A stretch of 64,000 nt of DNA, taken from positions 3,410,001-3,474,000 of the forward strand of contig JAEMWC010000001.1 of the NCBI GenBank assembly GCA_016490735.1, written 5' to 3'. The notes under the pieces were generated by a model. That model saw only the letters and a program-made list of their open reading frames with translations. It ran no database searches and had not been told where the DNA came from. Position 1 is the first letter of the stretch. Each line of letters opens with the position of its first letter. Below, in pieces: positions 41,601 to 53,602 of this stretch. The DNA comes from Pachyseris speciosa. Its lineage: Eukaryota > Cnidaria > Anthozoa > Scleractinia > Pachyseridae. A program made the position numbers and the translations under genes.

Positions 41601-44105
41601 GGTTCAAAAATTCCCACCGTGGCTTGAAATTTGACACATTTCTCTGTGACGTCATTCGTGTGTAATGTTCAAGTGTGAAATATATCTGAGAAGGCAAAAA
41701 AGCTTAAGTTACCTGAAAGTTTTGTGAAGCTGGCAGCACCGGTAGTGAATCGTGGTAGTCCTCTGAGTGCACATGAATGACGTCATGACTATTTACCGGA
41801 TGCCAAGGCCTTTGTCTATAATTGTAGTGAGAAAGGCCCAACTTTCGCCCCATTTTAAAATGGGTTCCTGCTAATTTTAGTAAATTATTTTCACCTCAAA
41901 ATGTTTCTTAAAACACCAATTTTCACATTGGAGAAAAAAAACTTGCTTTGAAATTTCAATTCATGTGCACTTTAAAAATTCCCAAGTGTTTATATTACTC
42001 AACAATGTACAAGGAACAAGTTTTTTACTTTTTATAAAATGTGACAGAGATTTGCCCAAGGTTTCATGTCGGAAGTCAGTTGATGAAATTTCACAACACT
42101 CTGATCCCCAAATTTTGCTTTTATGTTAAAAAATTTCAAATATGGATTGAATCACATATTTTGTTATTGTTTTCACATTATTTTCTTTATAACATGTCCA
42201 GATATTTGCGCACTCACACTTGTGACATAGCCTGTGTGCATTAGAACTCCATGTTGAGATATGAGGTACTTGATTCGACCAATCATAGCACACATAATTC
42301 TTTGAACATTTTATAATAGTCTTTGAAAGATCGGCTTTCATATTACCATTGACATTTACAGAGATCACTTATGGCGAAACTGCTAAAGCCTTAGATGGTC
42401 TTATTCCTTCAAAGTCCACTGGTCCTGACTTAATACCGCCAATAATTTTGAAGCTAGCCGCAAAGGAACTTGCACCCTCACTGACAAAAGTCTTTAATCT
42501 ATCTATAACATCTGGGTATTATCCCAAAAGATGGAAGCGAGGGGAATGGGTGCCTGTTTTTAAGAAAGATGACAAAATGGAGAAGAAAAATTACAGGCCC
42601 TTGACAGTGTTAAATGCTGTAAATAAAATCTTTGAACAGCTGCTAAGCAAGCAAGTAGTAACCAAAGTGGATTCACATCTTTCCCAAAATATGTCAGCTT
42701 ACAGGAAGGGTCACAGCTGTCAGACGGCCTTAATAAAACTCATAGAAGATTGGAGACTGGCCATTGACAAAGGAAAATTTGTGGGTGTCATCTCCACCGA
42801 CACTAGCAAAGCATTTGACTCTCTCCTTCCCCCGCTCATGGTCAAGAAATTACAAGCCTATAATTTCACTGACGAGTCATCACGTCTCTTATGATCGTAT
42901 TTTCATGACTGACAAGGAAGGGTTAAACTTGCTACAGTTAACAGCTCTTGGTATGATATAAGGAAAGGCTGCCCTCAAGGCTCATGTTTCGGACCATTGC
43001 TGTGGAACACATTTCAAAATGACTTAAGTTATAGTATGAAGAACTGTGATTTTTCTATGTACACAGACGACCATCAAATATGTGCGTCTCATCAGCTGAT
43101 TGATAACGTTGTCACTCTGTTAAACAACGAGGCTGAGATTGTATCCAATTGGTATAAAAATAATTTCCTGCTGGCAAACAAAGACAAATTCCAGGCAATG
43201 TTTCTAGCGTCGAAAGCAAAGAATACACAAGAGGCGCAGATAGTCATTGACAATGAAGAAATCGAATGCACAAGTTCATTAATGCTACTGAGAGTCCTCA
43301 TAGATAATAGACTTAGCTTTGGTGAACACATTCAACAAGTCTGTCAGAAAGCAAATTGCAAATTGGTGTCCTCTCAAGGATGAAGAACCTAGTTCCTGAA
43401 AAGACGACCTGTTTAAAGCGGTAATTCTCCCTAATCTAAACTATTGCGGAAACTGGAGAGGATCCAAGAAAAGGGACTGAGAGCAGTTTTTAAGGACAGT
43501 GTATCAACTTACGAAAACTTGTTAAAGAAAGCAAGATTACCAACATTGTGTAATAGAAGACTGCAAGACCTGATGATGTTAATGTTCAACGTCAGAAATG
43601 GACTATCTCCAAAGTACATCTCTGAATTATTCCAAACAACGAAAACTAATTATAATCTACATGCGTCAGACTTTGTTATACCAAGATATAATACAGTAAC
43701 TTATGGAAAACATTCCATTAGATATCTAGGGCCTTACCTATGGCGCAAGTTACCAGGAAATGTACGGACACAATGTGACTTGAACAGTTTTAAAAGACAA
43801 ATTAAGAAAATGGACCTGGAAAGTTTTTTGCTTGAGGAATGTCCAACTGGCTGTTTTCTGTGTCATTCTTGAGCATTGTACATACATATATATATGTATG
43901 TACATACATATATATATGTATATATATTGTACATACATATATATAATTTTATATTTTTATTATTATTGTATACATATATTAGCTTTTATTCACATACATC
44001 TAAGTGTAAATTTTTTTTATATTTTATTATTTTTTGTTATTTATATTATAACGTCCCCAATTAGCAACACCATGCTTAAGTTATATCAATGACACTTAAA
44101 TAAAG

Positions 44106-44148
<43 letters not shown>

Positions 44149-45194
44149 GATCAAAAAGTGTGACTGAGGCTCCTCTCTCCTCCCTCCCACTGCCTCGCCT
44201 ACATCACCATTTTTTGTCAGAGCACAGGCATCCCATCATTTAAATGACTTTGAACATTTCATACTGCTTCTGAGTCAAACTTGAAGCTTAATAATATTTC
44301 CATTTAAGTGCTCAAATCAACGAAAAAATTATACCAGGGTGTACTTTGGTATCAGATGAACCTCTTATTCCACATGGAATTTCAAAGATGAATAACCATT
44401 GCCAGTTAGAATTTTAAGATTTTCCATAGATATAAGACAGTCAAATCCACTCACTTACAGCATAGACTGCATTCTGTGTCTCTCTTAAGAGCAGTGTTTT
44501 CATAACTTTTGAAAGTAGGAGTTGCATTGTGTTGAGTAGGAGTTGCAAGGCCCTGTGGGCCTTGCCCCCCTAGGGGGGGCAGGGGGCATGCTCCCCTGGA
44601 AAATTTTAAATTCTAGACTCTTGTAGACACATTTTCCAGGCAGTTTGAGACAAAATGGGATACGAAGACGGAAATGATGTCTTGTCTTAAATAGAGTACT
44701 TTGCTTTCAAAACCGCTGCCTACCACACAATCTGAGCCTGTTTACTTTGCTGCTGAATGTTCAAACGACATATGCAAGTGGATTACAGCAATGTTGCAGC
44801 GAAATTTCAAGTTTATTTACTCACAAAGTCTTTCGTGGACACTTGGCTCTTTAGAAACAGCTTTATTCAGAATCTACCCAAGGAAAAGCAGCCATTGCAA
44901 ATGGAAAGTTTGCAGTTGGATGAGACAGCCAACGGCTGGTTTTGAAAACACTGCAAGAAGCCACCAAATATTTTTGTCAACAAGGCAATGTTACTAAGCT
45001 AGACTATCAGTAAGACAGTGGTTTCACATTTCTATTAATTTTGATCAAGGAGTGTTCAATTTGTTTTTTGCACAGAAGAATTATAGCAAAGGGTTAGCTA
45101 ATATCAAATATTGCACTGGGGAGATATATTTTTCAATTTTCAGCCTTCAACAATTCTTTATGTGGTATAATAATAATAACAATAATAATAATAA

Positions 45195-45229
<35 letters not shown>

Positions 45230-48200
45230 ACAGTTGTGAGAACCATTCAAGCAATTGCCATTTCTCTCTTTACCCATTCTCTTTAATAATGTACCATAAC
45301 AATTAAAATTGACAGTACACTGTACTGAAATTGACTTACTTAGCAAACAGCTCCAGATCAGTAGCAAATGATTCTGAAACAAAAAATATACAGTTTATTC
45401 GACTGGATTCATTGCAAGCAAAGATAACTGTTAAAGCTGGAGAAGTGTTTGTGCAAGGAATAAAAAATTACGTGCATTATAAAAACATTTATTACATCAT
45501 CTTGGTATGCCTGTGGCAGACCACGTCATAAATTTGGTTAGTTTTCTCAACAAATCGACACATTTTTTTAATTTTCAAAATTTTTAAAATTTTTGAAATG
45601 CTTTGTAGTGTCCTTAGCTGCTAGTGACAGCTAAATCCGTTCGAAACCAAAAGATTTTCCAACAAAAAGTGTGTACGGGAATTGACAATGAAAACCTTTG
45701 ACACAAATAAAGCTTCGCAAAGCAGTTTTCAGTACTTTCAGTGTTCAAAATAATTATTTATAACAAAAATAACGCAATCTAAAAATGTTTTTGAGTGGCG
45801 CCATCGTGTCTAGACAATTTAAATGCAAGTTTGCATTGAGAAATATCCTTCGTTTTAACTAAATGCACCACTCTGACTCCTGCCATTACTTCAGTAAGTT
45901 TTAATTTTGAATATCCAATATTTAAGAATTTGCGTTTCACACCGGCAGCAAAAAGCGTAAATTGCATAATTATGTCAGAAACTTCTGCTTTTCCCACAAC
46001 AGTCCTGTATGTTTACAAAAACAATTGAAGGCTATCGAAGGCTATGACAGCAAAGACAGCTAGAGCTCTCAGTTATCATTTAGGGATCACTAATAAGGTT
46101 GTCCCATTTTCCTATAATTATCTCATGAATGATATTGTTATTGCTAAATCAGCTTCCACCAAATATCTTGGAGTTACTATAACTCATGATCTTAATTGGA
46201 ATCAACACTGTGATAATATTTGTAGTAAGGCTCATAGCACACTTGGTCTTCCGAGAAGGGTGTTGTCGGATTGTTCCATGGAAGTAAAATCTAAGGCATA
46301 CACTACCCTTGTTTGTCCTAAACTGGAGTATGCTTGCTCTGTGTGGAACCCGTATACTAAACGGAATATTCACCAAATCAAACTAGTTCAGCATAGAGCA
46401 GTAAGTTCGTTTTTAGAGACTACTCAAGTTTTAGTCATATTACTCCCATGTTAAAACAGCTTGGTTGGAACACTCTGGAACATCACAGACTTTCGCACCA
46501 ATTATCAATGTTTTATAAAATCCAACAAGGTTTAGTTGGTATCTCCCTTCCATCTGAAGTATGTCCACTAAAATGGGCTTCTCAAGCCCCCAATGCATTT
46601 CCCTTTCGTCATATTTAGTCCAGTTATAATGTTTATAAATATTTGTTTTACCCAAGTTCAATAGTAGCCTGGAATAAATTACCCATAACCACTGATATTT
46701 TCCCCTTCACTGATGGTATAATGCCACCCGTAAGATCAATGATTAGGTTTTGATGATATTAAATTTTAGTGTAGATAAATCATGTAAACAGTAATTTTTA
46801 AAGTGTAGATACCTATTTTCAGATTTGACATTGTACATAATTTTCTCTTTTATCCATATTTATTATTTATTTATTTATTTATTTTATATTATTATCTGTT
46901 TATTTATTTATTTATTTTTATAACCTCTAGTATAGTGTATATACTGTTTTAGGAGTATATCTATTAAAGTATTAAAGAGCAGTTAATGTGATCATCTCAG
47001 TTTGTGACATGACTGCCCATGCTAAGAGTCAACGGATAGTTCAAGCTATCTGAACAGCAGAAACTACCGGTAATCTTTCCATCAAATAGTGCATACCACA
47101 TGAATGCCAACAGGCGTCTTGTTATATTATAATTCAGTAACTTAAGGTAGTTATATCAGTGCTTGATTATTTTGCATATAAAGTGGTTATTCATATTTAC
47201 AGTGATATAACACAAGATTGCCTTCATCAACTTACCACACTCTTTGAATGTTGTCTCTGTCAAAGCAGCAATAAATTGCCTAGAAAATTGCAATCCTGTT
47301 TCTTGACCTGACAAAAGAGAAGACGTTTAGGGTTGTGCTGGAGTTACATGTAAGAATGACAGTCAATGTAACAACAGAGATCTCTGGAGGAGATCCAAAA
47401 CCAGGAGATTTTTTGTTTGGTCAAGCCCTGCATTATTTAATCCCCCTTCCCCAAATAAGTATTATTAATGCAGGCCCCACCTCCAAATGCAACCATGTCC
47501 CAGGGATGGGAAGGAGAGAACAATAGGAACAAGGTTGTTCCAAATGATAAATTGCTAAATCACATTTTTGTTGTGGGCTTCAACTGGTAGAACATTTGTC
47601 CAATCAGACGGCCACTTATACATGTAAGGAAACGATGAGAAAACATAGTTTCTTTGACTTCCATAAAAGATTGTGACAGATTGGGTGAAACATGCACACA
47701 AATGCATTCACAAACTGATATTTCTTGGAAATTTGGAAAATCTGAATTGAGATACTAGTTTCTTTTAAAAATTAAGACCCTGAGTCACTTTTATCCAGGA
47801 GGTTTGGTGACCCATCCAGGAGACCAGGAGATCTGTTCCATACCTGGTAGACCCCTGGATTATCTAGGAGAGTTGTTACATCTGTAATAACCCTACAACT
47901 GATCAGTAAATACATGTGGCCACTTTAGTAGAGGCCTGGAAATCATCATCATCAGCATTGATTTAGCTAAAAATGGCTGTTTCTGCCAGTGCGCATTTGA
48001 TTCTTTCAAGTACTTTTTCTGAAAGTGTTTCCTAATGTTCTTTCTATCATTAAATGACACCACTTTTTTTGGCAGCCAATTAGTAATGGCACATGTGCAC
48101 TACGCATCGACCAGTAAAAATTAAATTCAAGTAACAATATTTTCAACCTTGGTTGAAAATCAATTCCTTTGTCTCATAGCTTTACAAGTGTTAAACTAAA

Positions 48201-48693
48201 ATAGCAGTAGAAGAACCACTAAATGGGGACACTATAAATTAAAGTAAACAATTAAAACTATTTACATCTGTATAATCATTAATTAATAGAAAACAGGGTA
48301 TAAAAATTGATGAGATCATTCACATGTGCATGATCGTTAAATGAGGTTGTGGCTTAAAACTGTTCACAAATACATATAAGCTTCATATTCAAATACTAGT
48401 GTGTCTATTATGTACTGTAGACATAAAATGCAATTTGAGCAATAAGCATCAGCCAGCATCAGCATCATAATTAGGGCTAGGAGACAGAGAATTGAGATTC
48501 AACTTCGGTTAAAAATGTTTTAACCTGAATATATACATGCAGTGCCAGCAATAGCACAGAGAGCTAACTGCCCACCAAGGATCGCCAAAGAGATCTACAG
48601 GGGAGGGGTGGGAAGTGAAACTTGGATTATAATCAGAAGGATCAGTAAATGCTTCGTTCCACTACCAGGGGCATAGCATCCATATATGCACGT

Positions 48694-48745
<52 letters not shown>

Positions 48746-51700
48746 CGAGTAATTTCAAAATCAGACGAGCACGAAGCGCGAGGCTTATTTGAAAATACGA
48801 GCACGATTACTCCCTGAATTGTATGACACGAGGTCCAATTACTAATTAATCGTATCTATAACAAATTTCGGAATTAAAAATTTCTTTTGGGAAGGTCTTT
48901 TGAGCGAAAACATCTGTAGCGCTAATTCCATATGTTTTGAAAACTGCAGGAAACGTTTGCAAAGGAATAGCCTACGTGTAGCCGTACCCACCCCCGAGGA
49001 AAAACTGGGGAGGAGGGAACGTCTACGAAAAGCTGACACAAATCGTGTTATGTGACGTCACTCTTTTGCATGAAAATATATAATGGTTTCTCATAGGTTA
49101 ATCGCATTGATCAATACTTTCGAGAACACTGATTGGCCGAAACGGATCTCGTTCGTTTTCTTGAAGAAATGTGACTATGGCAGACGGAGAGCCACACGAA
49201 CTAAAGTGGAATCTAACACAGCTATAAATGAGGTTTGCGGCATTATGGATTTGAGAAATTCCACGAAGAGCAACAAAAACCCATAGCTTTGTGTTTTGAT
49301 GGTGTCCGTGTTTCATTGCTAACTGGCTATGGAAAATCCATTAAATTTCTGGCGATGCCAGTGATCGCTCGCTTCTTTGGAAGAAACCTTGTACCTTGTG
49401 ATCATCATATCATCACTGACAGTGCTCATAGAAGATCAGATCCAATATTTGAATGATCTGGGATTGAAAGAGATCGCGCTAACCAAAGATTCGGAAGATA
49501 ATATCATCGAATGAGTCATGACTGGTGAACTGAATATCCGCACGTGTATGGGTCACCAGCCGAGTGGAGAAGGAAAAGGTATTGAAGGGACGTGCAGGTT
49601 CTTCAAATTCACGCTTTCTGAGAGCGGCGCCTTCGGCTGGAAAACAAGGCCAACTTTCTCCAAAGTTTAAATTCTGTCTCTTCCTGAGGAGACCATGTAA
49701 ACGAAGAATTTGCAAGCGTGATGTTGACATCAAAGATTGTCTTCTTGCTTTTGACCAAAATTCGTTCGTAATCCTTTTCAATATCATTAAACACAGTATA
49801 CATTTACTGACTAGCAAATGCGTTCGAAAGAATAGAAATTTACGCGGCCTTTGACGTTTGTCTACTCGAGTAAACAGAAAATATAATTTTATTTACATAA
49901 CTTGCATAAATTACTGTGACGTCACGTAACACGATTCGTGTCAGCTTTTCGTAGACGTTCCCTCCTCCCCCAGCTTTTCCTCGGGGGGTGGGTACGGCTA
50001 CACGTAGGCTAGCAAAGGAAGCCATTAAAGCGCGCGTAATTGACGTGAAAATCACGTGGGTATCCAATTACAGATATCCAATTACAAAAAGTTCAAATTG
50101 GATACCTGTAATTGGACACCCACGTGATCGCGCGTTGATTACGTGACAAATAGGCATGCGGAGAACCAATCACAATCGAGAATTTTGTTATAGATACGAT
50201 TAATCCAGAAACGGCAAAGTAATAATGGTTTGAAAACAAATGCAAAAAAACTCTACCCTCCAAGGTCCGCACATGTATCCTGCATCAATTTGCACTGCTG
50301 AGAGTAGCTTCAGCAATAGAAAACATGATGCGTTTGGCCATGGTTTGGCTTGAAATTGAGCTCTGTTAGTTAAAATATGGCAATAGCTCATCAACAAGCA
50401 AGGGCACCCCACCTTTTTCCCAGTCATTGTAATCAACTTATCATAAGCTTTGTGTGGGAAAAGACTGATCTGATTTATATTGCTTAAAATTGAATAAATA
50501 AGAAAAATAGCAGATACACTGTGATCTTTTCTATTTCCAGTTTAGTAACCATGTCAAGAAATTTGGTTCAAATTTTAAATCACGGATTCAGCTTTCTGTC
50601 TACATCAAGCTTAAAATATTTATTTATGTCCAAGATAATGTATGGACTGTAGTTTAATGCGTGTTCTCGCCAAAATGGGGCATTTTCAATGCCTCACACC
50701 TACTAAATGAGCTTGGGTACCCCCTTTTTTATTTCAAAATTGAAGTTCTTATATGATAAATATTCAGTGGACAAAGTTTGAACAAAAATACATTGTCACT
50801 TTTATTTCAGAGGAATTAAGCTTACATGTACCTTAATTATACTGCTCACTGGTGACTTTAATCTGCCAAGTGTTTCCTGGGCTGAAGATAACTACTCCAT
50901 TCAACCCAATCCTGCATATGGACTTGAGGTGAACAATAAGCTGCTAGATATTGTAAATAGCCACTTCTTGACCCAACATGTCAAGCAACCAACTAGAGGT
51001 CATCATATCCTAGACTTAGTATTTACAAGTAATCCTGACATGGTTACCAATTTGGAAGTTCAGAGTGGCATGAGCGATCATGATGCCATTATCTTTGATA
51101 TTAATTTAAAACCTTCACTGAACAGAAAGCAACCAAGGAAAGTGTTCATATTTAAGAAAGGTAATATGGAAGCTGTCAGAAATGACTTGAAAAAATGCTT
51201 TGATGAACACATAGCTACTGAGGCTCCATTCAAGTCAGTGGACGAGAATTATCAGTTCTTCAAGTCATCAATCAATGACAGCATAAGGAATCACATTCCT
51301 CAAAAGAATATCAGTGGACGTTGGAATGTACCTTGGTTAACAACTTCTATCAAACGTCTGACCAGAAAGAAGCAAAGGCTGTACAATAAAGCACGAAGAA
51401 CCGGTAATCCTAGTGACTGGAAAAAGTTTAAAGAGCTGCGAAAACATGTAAAGAAACAACTGTCTGTTGCACACAATGAATATGTATCAGGACTGTTATC
51501 AGCTCCTGAGGAATCCAATTCCAGCAAACCAGTACCAACCAAGCAATTTTGGTCATACATCAGATCCAAGAAATCCCATGATGTTGGAGTAGCTCCACTG
51601 AAGGATAACAATGTTGATGTGAACGACAGCCTTGGGAAAGCACACTTGTTGAGTAATCAATTTAAGTCAGTATTCACACAAGAAGATGCTGATAATATTC

Positions 51701-53586
51701 CATATCTTGGCCCAAGTCCCTATCCTGATGTACCACCGACTGTTTTTACCATACCGGGAATACTTAAGTTATTGAACAACATCAATCCCAAGAAAGCTAA
51801 TGGCCCTGATCTGATCCCATGCCGTATCCTCAAAGAAGCAGCCGCAGAAGTTGCTCCATTCTTACAGTTCCTATTTACTCAATCTATGGAATCTGGAAGA
51901 GTGCCTAGTGACTGGTTGAAGGCAAATATTACACCTGTATTTAAAAAAGGCAGTAAACATCTTGCTGTTAACTATCGCCCTATTTCACTGACTGCTGTTC
52001 CATGTAAGATCTTAGAACATATTATTCTTCATGACATAATGGCTCATCTGGACACCAACCACATACTGGTTAACTCCCAACATGGCTTCCGCAGGAGGTT
52101 TTCTTGTGAAACCCAGCTAATAACCACAATCGAGGAGATTGCCAAGGCCCTTGATAATGGTAAACAGACTGACCTCATAATTATGGACTTTTCCAAAGCC
52201 TTTGATGTTGTACCCCATCAGCGATTAATCAACAAACTGGATTATTACGGTATACGTGGTTGCCACAAGGATTGGCTAACCAATTGGCTTACATGTAGGG
52301 AACAGTCTGTTGTTGTCGATGGTGTCTCATCTCCTCCAGTTCATGTTTCATCTGGTGTTCCGCAAGGAACTGTTTTAGGTCCCCTTATGTTTTTGTTATA
52401 TATAAATGACATTGGTCATGATTGCTCCTCCACTATACGTTTGTTTGCCGACGATACTATCTTGTATAGTATTGTGGAATTAACAAGTGATGCTGAACAT
52501 CTCCAATCTGACTTATCTGCCGTAGAACGTTGGTCAACAAAATGGCAGATGAAATTCAACCCAAGTAAATGCTTTGTCATGAGGATAACCAGAAAACGTG
52601 ATCCCGTTATTTATAAGTATAAACTAATGGGCCAAACATTAGAATCAGTATTACACTACCCATATCTTGGAGTAGAGTTATCATCCAAATTAGATTGGAG
52701 CCACCACATTGATAACAAAGTCAACAAAGCAAATCAAATTCTTGGCTTCCTGCGAAGAAATCTTAGTAATTGCCCTGAATCAATTAAAGAACTAGCTTAC
52801 AAAGCATTAGTGAGACCGCATTTGGAATATGCAAGCCCAGTGTGGGATCCATGGATGGACAAGCACATAAAGCAACTAGAAGCTGTACAGCGGCGATCTG
52901 CACGTTTTGTAAAAAATTGTTGGGCGCGAACACCTGGAACTGTCACAAATTTACTCAATGATTTGGATTGGCCCCTCTACAAGTCCGGAGGAAAATTGCT
53001 CGCCTCACCTTTTTTCATAAGGCTATCCAAGGTGAATCAGCGATAGAACTCCCAAGCTATATTAAAGGATGCAATCGCCAACTAAGATCTACTCACCATA
53101 ATAGATTCACTGAATTGAGACCGAGAACGGAGGCCTACAGAAACTCCTTTTATTGCAGGACAATAAAGGAATGGAACTCATTGCCTAACAATGTTTTAGA
53201 TATAGAAAAATCTTCATTATTTCAGAAAGCGCTCAGACTAGACTAGATTTAGAGTAATTAATTTTATATCTTTATTTTATTTTTTATTTAAATTTTTTTT
53301 TTTTTTTTTTTTTTTTTTTAATGTCTTGCTGTGATGGGTACTCCCATTGTAGGACTTTAAATTCATGTAGATGTAGAAGCTTAACTAAAACAAACTTCAG
53401 CTTACCTGTTTTCTCACAAATCCGGCCGACTGTGTAATGAAGGGCAGCTTTTAAACGCTAAAACACAGGATAATAGTTATAAATCTATTTGATACTCTAA
53501 ACGCATTGACTCTTGAAAGAAACAACCTGCTGATAAGCTAGAGCTTCATATTCTTCATCTTGTACTTCATCTCCTGATGCCGCCAT
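38467..53586 (-). CDS. CENPS: Centromere protein S (CENP-S/MHF1), six exons
   Basis: A histone-fold protein. With CENP-X it forms MHF, which recruits FANCM to damaged forks, and with CENP-T/W it builds the kinetochore DNA scaffold. Six minus-strand exons (53527-53586, 53406-53457, 47236-47307, 45340-45373, 40236-40302, 38467-38601) total 420 bp and join in frame to 139 residues plus a stop; human CENP-S has 138. All introns start GT and end AG. Family signatures: RLKAALHYTVGRICEKT, LQFSRQFIAALTETTF, FATDLELFAKHAKRTQIN, DDVQLLARKSLTL, covering the histone-fold helices and the HAKRT loop. The C-terminus is lysine-rich then acidic (EIEDES). The start is MAASGDEVQ in good context. It should act in the nucleus. 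Nothing suggests it is a pseudogene. Confidence 0.95.
38830..40195. repeat. Compound minisatellite, 24-32-bp units with CTGA core
   Basis: Unit CTGCTGAATGTCAAACTGAC followed by one to three further CTGAC/TGAC steps, roughly 45-50 copies. Higher-order blocks recur: about 39230-39310 resembles 39740-39820, and 39530-39640 resembles 39810-39910. It fills most of CENPS intron 5. Confidence 0.95.
40236..40302 (-). CDS. CENPS: CENPS exon 5
   Basis: 67 bp, HAKRTQINCDDVQLLARKSL then TL. Acceptor TTTTAG|GC, donor TTTG|GTAAGT. Contains the strongly conserved HAKRT and DV-LLAR motifs of the histone fold. Confidence 0.97.
40303..42340. other. CENPS intron 4, first part; MITE fragment at about 41252-41395
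   Basis: No exon is seen. The segment TATAGGTGGTTTGCAGCCAA (41252) to GGCGATGGCGTAACGTG (about 41388) is an inverted, end-truncated copy of the MITE at 60161-60306. About 41640-41790 contains short GTGACGTCA and ATGACGTCAT motifs. Confidence 0.55.
42349..44150 (+). mobile_element. 5'-truncated LINE with (TTA)n tail in CENPS intron 4
   Basis: RT remnant in three frames. 42349-42894 has WVPVFKKDDKMEKKNYRPLT and GVISTDTSKAFDSLLP. 42997-43383 has SMYTDDHQICAS (the FADD box altered to YTDD). 43444-43872 is the C-terminus (RYLGPYLWRKLPGNVRTQ). The tail has CACTTAAATAAAG then (TTA)n to 44150. It is decayed and antisense to CENPS. Confidence 0.85.
44151..45339. repeat. CENPS intron 4, second part; repeat and (AAT)n
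   Basis: Dispersed repeat with GGGGCATGCTCCCC at about 44520-44640 (sister of 880-1035) and a microsatellite (AAT)n/(AATA)n at 45167-45228. No exon is seen. Confidence 0.7.
45340..45373 (-). CDS. CENPS: CENPS exon 4 (34-bp micro-exon)
   Basis: Encodes SFATDLELFA with split codons at both ends. Acceptor TTTCAG|AA, donor GCTAA|GTAAGT. Its small size would defeat most ORF-based searches. Confidence 0.95.
46040..46980 (+). mobile_element. 5'-truncated LINE fragment in CENPS intron 3
   Basis: Frame 46044-46454: KYLGVTITHDLNWNQHCDNI and LVCPKLEYACSVWNPYTKRN, the post-RT region of a LINE. After a frameshift it continues as QLGWNTLEHHRLSHQLSMFY and ends near 46750. A T/TTTA-rich 3' region follows. 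It is antisense to CENPS. Confidence 0.8.
47236..47307 (-). CDS. CENPS: CENPS exon 3
   Basis: 72 bp, from QETGLQFSRQ to FKEC. Acceptor TTGTCAG|GT, donor TGTG|GTAAG. Covers the start of histone-fold helix 2. It is separated from exon 2 by a 6.1-kb intron holding a LINE and a Mutator-like element. Confidence 0.95.
48704..48844. mobile_element. MITE hairpin, about 141 bp
   Basis: TTAGTAATAGTAATTGGACC...GGAGTAATCG is mirrored by CGATTACTCCCTGAATTGTA...GGTCCAATTACTAA. The interior has the AGCACGAAGCGCGAGGC motif. Confidence 0.8.
48968..50011 (+). mobile_element. Complete 1,044-bp Mutator-like element with helicase piece
   Basis: Ends TAGCCTACGTGTAGCCGTAC and its inverse (terminal repeats about 90-110 bp, to GTGACGTCA). 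A 9-bp target duplication GCAAAGGAA lies at 48959-48967 and 50012-50020. It is a deletion relative of the element at 2407-6658 and lies in CENPS intron 2. It encodes no transposase. Confidence 0.9.
49200..49640 (+). pseudogene. RecQ-type helicase fragment with Walker A motif
   Basis: Frames read YGFEKFHEEQQKPIALCFDG (Q-motif-like), VSLLTGYGKSIKF (Walker A, GYGKS) and FLAMPVIARFFGRN. Then, decayed, come the DQIQYLNDLG region and TKDSEDNII. It is transposon-borne; the region also exists at 5085-5290. Frameshifts make it inactive. Confidence 0.65.
50830..53371 (+). mobile_element. LINE with intact RT frame, CENPS intron 2
   Basis: 5'-truncated in the endonuclease (the frame is open from about 50835, LLTGDFNLPSVSWAEDNY) and otherwise nearly full to the 3' end, which has a T-run (53290-53320) and ends near CATGTAGATGTAG. 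It is antisense to CENPS and its 3' end lies about 30 bp from the exon 2 splice donor. Confidence 0.9.
50835..53246 (+). pseudogene. LINE ORF2: endonuclease remnant and reverse transcriptase
   Basis: A single frame runs to 53046, with a frameshift near 52970 and continuation to 53246. In order: TGDFNLPSVSW and MSDHDAI (endonuclease, catalytic D/N and SDH); WLKANITPVFKKGSKHLAVN, NYRPISLT (RT fingers); IIMDFSKAFDVVPHQ (catalytic D); GVPQGTVLGPLMFLLYINDI; FADDTILYS (catalytic DD); YLGVELSSKLDWSHHI; then LVRPHLEYASPVWDPWMDKH. All RT catalytic aspartates are present. The frameshift reads LNDLDWPLYK against DWAPLQVRRK, so one base is missing or extra. The long intact frame suggests a fairly young copy. 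Confidence 0.9.
53406..53457 (-). CDS. CENPS: CENPS exon 2
   Basis: 52 bp, RLKAALHYTVGRICEKT plus one base. Acceptor TTTTAG|CG, donor ACAG|GTAAG. It encodes histone-fold helix 1. The preceding intron is only 69 bp. Confidence 0.95.
53527..53586 (-). CDS. CENPS: CENPS exon 1
   Basis: Twenty codons from ATG at 53586 (MAASGDEVQDEEYEALAYQQ), phase 0. Donor CAG|GTTGTT is a minimal match. The acidic start is typical of the family's disordered N-terminus. Confidence 0.9.
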
Positions 53587-53593
53587 TGCTGAA

Positions 53594-53602
53594 TTTCCCG
53601 CC
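53594..53602 (+). promoter_or_regulatory. E2F-like site just upstream of the CENPS start codon
   Basis: TTTCCCGCC on the plus strand (GGCGGGAAA on the gene strand) lies 8-16 bp before the ATG. It matches the E2F consensus TTTSSCGC, common in S-phase and kinetochore genes. Function is not shown. No TATA box is seen. Confidence 0.45.

Larger units (their letters stand above)
48845..50213. mobile_element. Outer element with TTAATCGTATCTATAACAAA ends
   Basis: TTAATCGTATCTATAACAAA at about 48846 is mirrored at about 50191-50211. It encloses the Mutator-like element at 48968-50011, so it was present first. The interior outside that element has no ORF. Confidence 0.6.

Noticed and set aside
50929..53046. 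Large single-exon host gene (705 codons)
   Set aside because: Endonuclease and reverse-transcriptase motifs show it is a LINE.
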